From NCBI GenBank assembly GCA_902515405.1, contig CABXUS010000001.1, positions 90,639-128,705 on the forward strand: a DNA stretch of 38,067 nt, in the 5' to 3' direction. The stretch comes from an uncultured Bacteroidota bacterium (GTDB taxonomy: Bacteria; Bacteroidota; Bacteroidia; Flavobacteriales; Flavobacteriaceae). Shown here piece after piece: positions 36,643 to 38,067 of the stretch (position 1 is the stretch's first letter; each line of letters starts with the position of its first letter). Made by a program: the position numbers and the translations under genes. Below the pieces are notes generated by a model, which did not search any database, was not told the origin of the DNA, and worked only from the letters and a program-made list of their open reading frames with translations.

Positions 36643-37542
36643 TTGAATCAAGAATTTACAAATAACATAACTTTTAGAATCATAGTTTTTTTGAGCTTAT
36701 TTACTATTTTTTTAAGTAATAACCTTTATGGTGATTTTTTTTACTTTACCTGTTATGCTTTAATCTTAACTTTTGGAATTATTCATGGTGCTAATGATAT
36801 TTTAATTCTTTTGAAAGGCAAGGAAGTTAATAAAAACACTATTATTGATAAAACACTCAAATACTTTTTTGTAGTTGTTTTAATATGTTTAATTTTCTTT
36901 AATCTTCCTATTATTTCATTATTATTTTTTATACTATTTAGTGCATATCATTTTGGGGAACAACAGTGGACAATTTTTGAAAATAAAAACTCGAAATCTT
37001 TAACTTTGTTTTATTTCTTTTTTGGTTCTCTGATTTTTATGATTTTATTTTCAATTAATTCTGGTGAGGTTTCTGATATTATTTATGATATTACCTCATA
37101 CTATATTTCTGAAAGTGCATATGGACTGTCTTTGTCTATTTTATTATTGGTAAATGGTTTTTTCTTGATTTTAAATTATAAAACATTAAAAGCTCAGCTT
37201 TTTCACCAATTAATATTATTAATAGTAATGTTAATTGTTTTTTCAATATTTGATCTTTTACCTGCCTTTGCAGTATATTTTGTTTTTTTTCATAGTATTC
37301 CTTCTATAATCGAGCAAGCTGAATATTTATTTGAGGACAGCTCTGCAAAAAGCTTTAAAAAATTTATTTTTAAAGGTTTTGCTTATTGGTTTGTTGCGAT
37401 AATATTTCTGGCTATTCTTTATTTTGTTGTTAAGGATAAAATTGATTTTAGTTTAGGTGTATTTTTCTCTTTTTTGGCTGCAATTACTTTTCCTCATGTT
37501 TTAGTTATATATAAAATGAAAGAAATCACTAGAAAAAATTAA
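36643..37542 (+). CDS. blh: Brp/Blh-family beta-carotene 15,15'-dioxygenase
   Basis: Blh cleaves beta-carotene into two retinal molecules, the chromophore of the adjacent rhodopsin. The 299-residue inner-membrane protein has about eight hydrophobic helices and the family histidine motifs: GIIHGANDI (H48), AYHFGEQQ (H103), VFFHSIPS (H217) and TFPHV (H285). Iron is held by histidines in this family. The start is a TTG at 36643: no ATG is in frame before residue 133 and an in-frame stop lies 33 bases upstream of it, and a promoter box lies just before. It is divergent from proteorhodopsin; ffh follows 12 bases after its stop. Confidence 0.95.
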   Translation: MNQEFTNNITFRIIVFLSLFTIFLSNNLYGDFFYFTCYALILTFGIIHGANDILILLKGKEVNKNTIIDKTLKYFFVVVLICLIFFNLPIISLLFFILFSAYHFGEQQWTIFENKNSKSLTLFYFFFGSLIFMILFSINSGEVSDIIYDITSYYISESAYGLSLSILLLVNGFFLILNYKTLKAQLFHQLILLIVMLIVFSIFDLLPAFAVYFVFFHSIPSIIEQAEYLFEDSSAKSFKKFIFKGFAYWFVAIIFLAILYFVVKDKIDFSLGVFFSFLAAITFPHVLVIYKMKEITRKN

Positions 37543-37554
37543 ATTTGTTTCGTA

Positions 37555-38067
37555 ATGTTTAATAATCTTACCGAAAAATTAAATTCTGCATTCCATGTGC
37601 TTAAAGGGCACGGTAAAATAACTGAAATTAATGTAGCTGAGACCTTAAAAGAAGTTAGACGCGCTCTACTTGATGCTGATGTTAGTTTTAAGATTGCTAA
37701 AGAATTTACTCAAAGGGTTAAAGAAAAATCATTAGGAAAAAATGTTTTAACAGATCTCAGACCGGGTCAGCTAATGGTCAAGATTGTTAAAGATGAATTA
37801 ACTAAACTGATGGGTGGTGAACATGAAGGAATAAATCTTTCAGATACACCCTCAATAATCCTTTTGTCAGGTTTACAAGGATCTGGAAAAACAACATTTG
37901 GAGGTAAGCTTGCAAATTACCTAAAGAAGAAAAAAGGAAAAAACCCTTTACTTGTTGCATGTGATGTATATAGGCCAGCTGCAATTGATCAATTAAAATT
38001 ACTTGGTGAACAAATTAAGGTTGAAGTTTATAAAGAAGAAGGAAACAAAGATCCAGTTTTAATTTCA
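37555..38067 (+). CDS. ffh: Signal recognition particle GTPase Ffh, 5' part only
   Basis: Ffh binds signal sequences and 4.5S RNA and delivers ribosomes to FtsY and SecY. The visible 171 codons cover the N domain (1 to about 85, with TLKEVRRALLDADVSFK) and the start of the G domain: P-loop GLQGSGKTT at 106-114 and DVYRPAA at 137-143. The methionine-rich M domain lies beyond the window. The ATG is 12 bases after blh, so it may be read through from blh. A TAAATTTG string at 37540-37547 is probably too close to the ATG for a normal leader. Confidence 0.97.
   Translation, partial: MFNNLTEKLNSAFHVLKGHGKITEINVAETLKEVRRALLDADVSFKIAKEFTQRVKEKSLGKNVLTDLRPGQLMVKIVKDELTKLMGGEHEGINLSDTPSIILLSGLQGSGKTTFGGKLANYLKKKKGKNPLLVACDVYRPAAIDQLKLLGEQIKVEVYKEEGNKDPVLIS

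Noticed and set aside
35641-37542. Recent horizontal transfer of the rhodopsin/blh pair
   Set aside because: No integrase, repeats, tRNA or attachment-like sites at the borders, and blh composition looks like its neighbours; the sequence alone gives no support.
37540-37547. TAAATTTG as the ffh promoter
   Set aside because: It overlaps the blh stop, lies seven bases from the ATG and has no -33 partner; probably chance in AT-rich DNA.
37802-37984. Minus-strand 60-residue open frame in ffh
   Set aside because: Antisense to the strongly conserved ffh G domain; no evidence of coding.
1-38067. tRNA, rRNA, CRISPR, insertion sequence or defence system
   Set aside because: I looked along both strands for tRNA-like arms, transposase motifs and repeat arrays and saw none; intergenic space is too small for most of these.

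Overview
This window is AT-rich (roughly 30% G+C by eye) and densely coded. It fits a streamlined, planktonic marine member of the Flavobacteriia (Bacteroidetes). The reasons are a SusC/SusD outer-membrane pair, promoters of the Bacteroidetes TTTG...TAnnTTTG type, almost no Shine-Dalgarno sequences, a flavobacterial-type proteorhodopsin beside blh, the order rplQ-carA-eno-gltA, and Cys-poor L36 and S14 of the kind seen in this group. A genus cannot be assigned from the sequence alone.

Layout. 1-2863 (minus): 5' part of gcvP, then purE and purK (two steps of purine synthesis). 2949-7011 (plus): adk, obgE, a small exported TPR-like protein, mpl and a HAD phosphatase, packed with overlaps. 7008-8430 (minus): rlmB and an unrecognised exported protein; rlmB and the HAD gene meet tail to tail with interleaved stop codons. 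8507-13131 (minus): a SusC/SusD nutrient-uptake pair with its own promoter and terminator. 13433-30065 (plus): one uninterrupted 32-gene translation operon that merges the str, S10, spc and alpha operons (rpsL to rplQ, with secY, infA, rpmJ and rpoA inside). It has a near-perfect promoter at one end and a 10-bp-stem terminator at the other. 30156-35640 (plus): carA, eno, gltA and argS. 35699-37542: proteorhodopsin (minus) and blh (plus), divergent from a shared 233-bp control region. 37555 to the end (plus): the start of ffh.

How the parts work together. Most of the window is housekeeping: translation, secretion, purine, pyrimidine/arginine and central carbon metabolism. The two accessory modules are both membrane energy or nutrient systems: a TonB-dependent SusCD importer and a retinal-based light-driven proton pump with the enzyme that makes its retinal. 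The proton gradient from the rhodopsin could in principle help energise TonB-dependent uptake, but that link is inference. I found no tRNA, rRNA, CRISPR array, insertion sequence or integrase, and no gene cluster that looks like a wholly undescribed system. The most interesting locus is the rhodopsin/blh pair: the rhodopsin has green-tuned, proton-pump residues and a glycine where carotenoid-antenna rhodopsins have their fenestration.
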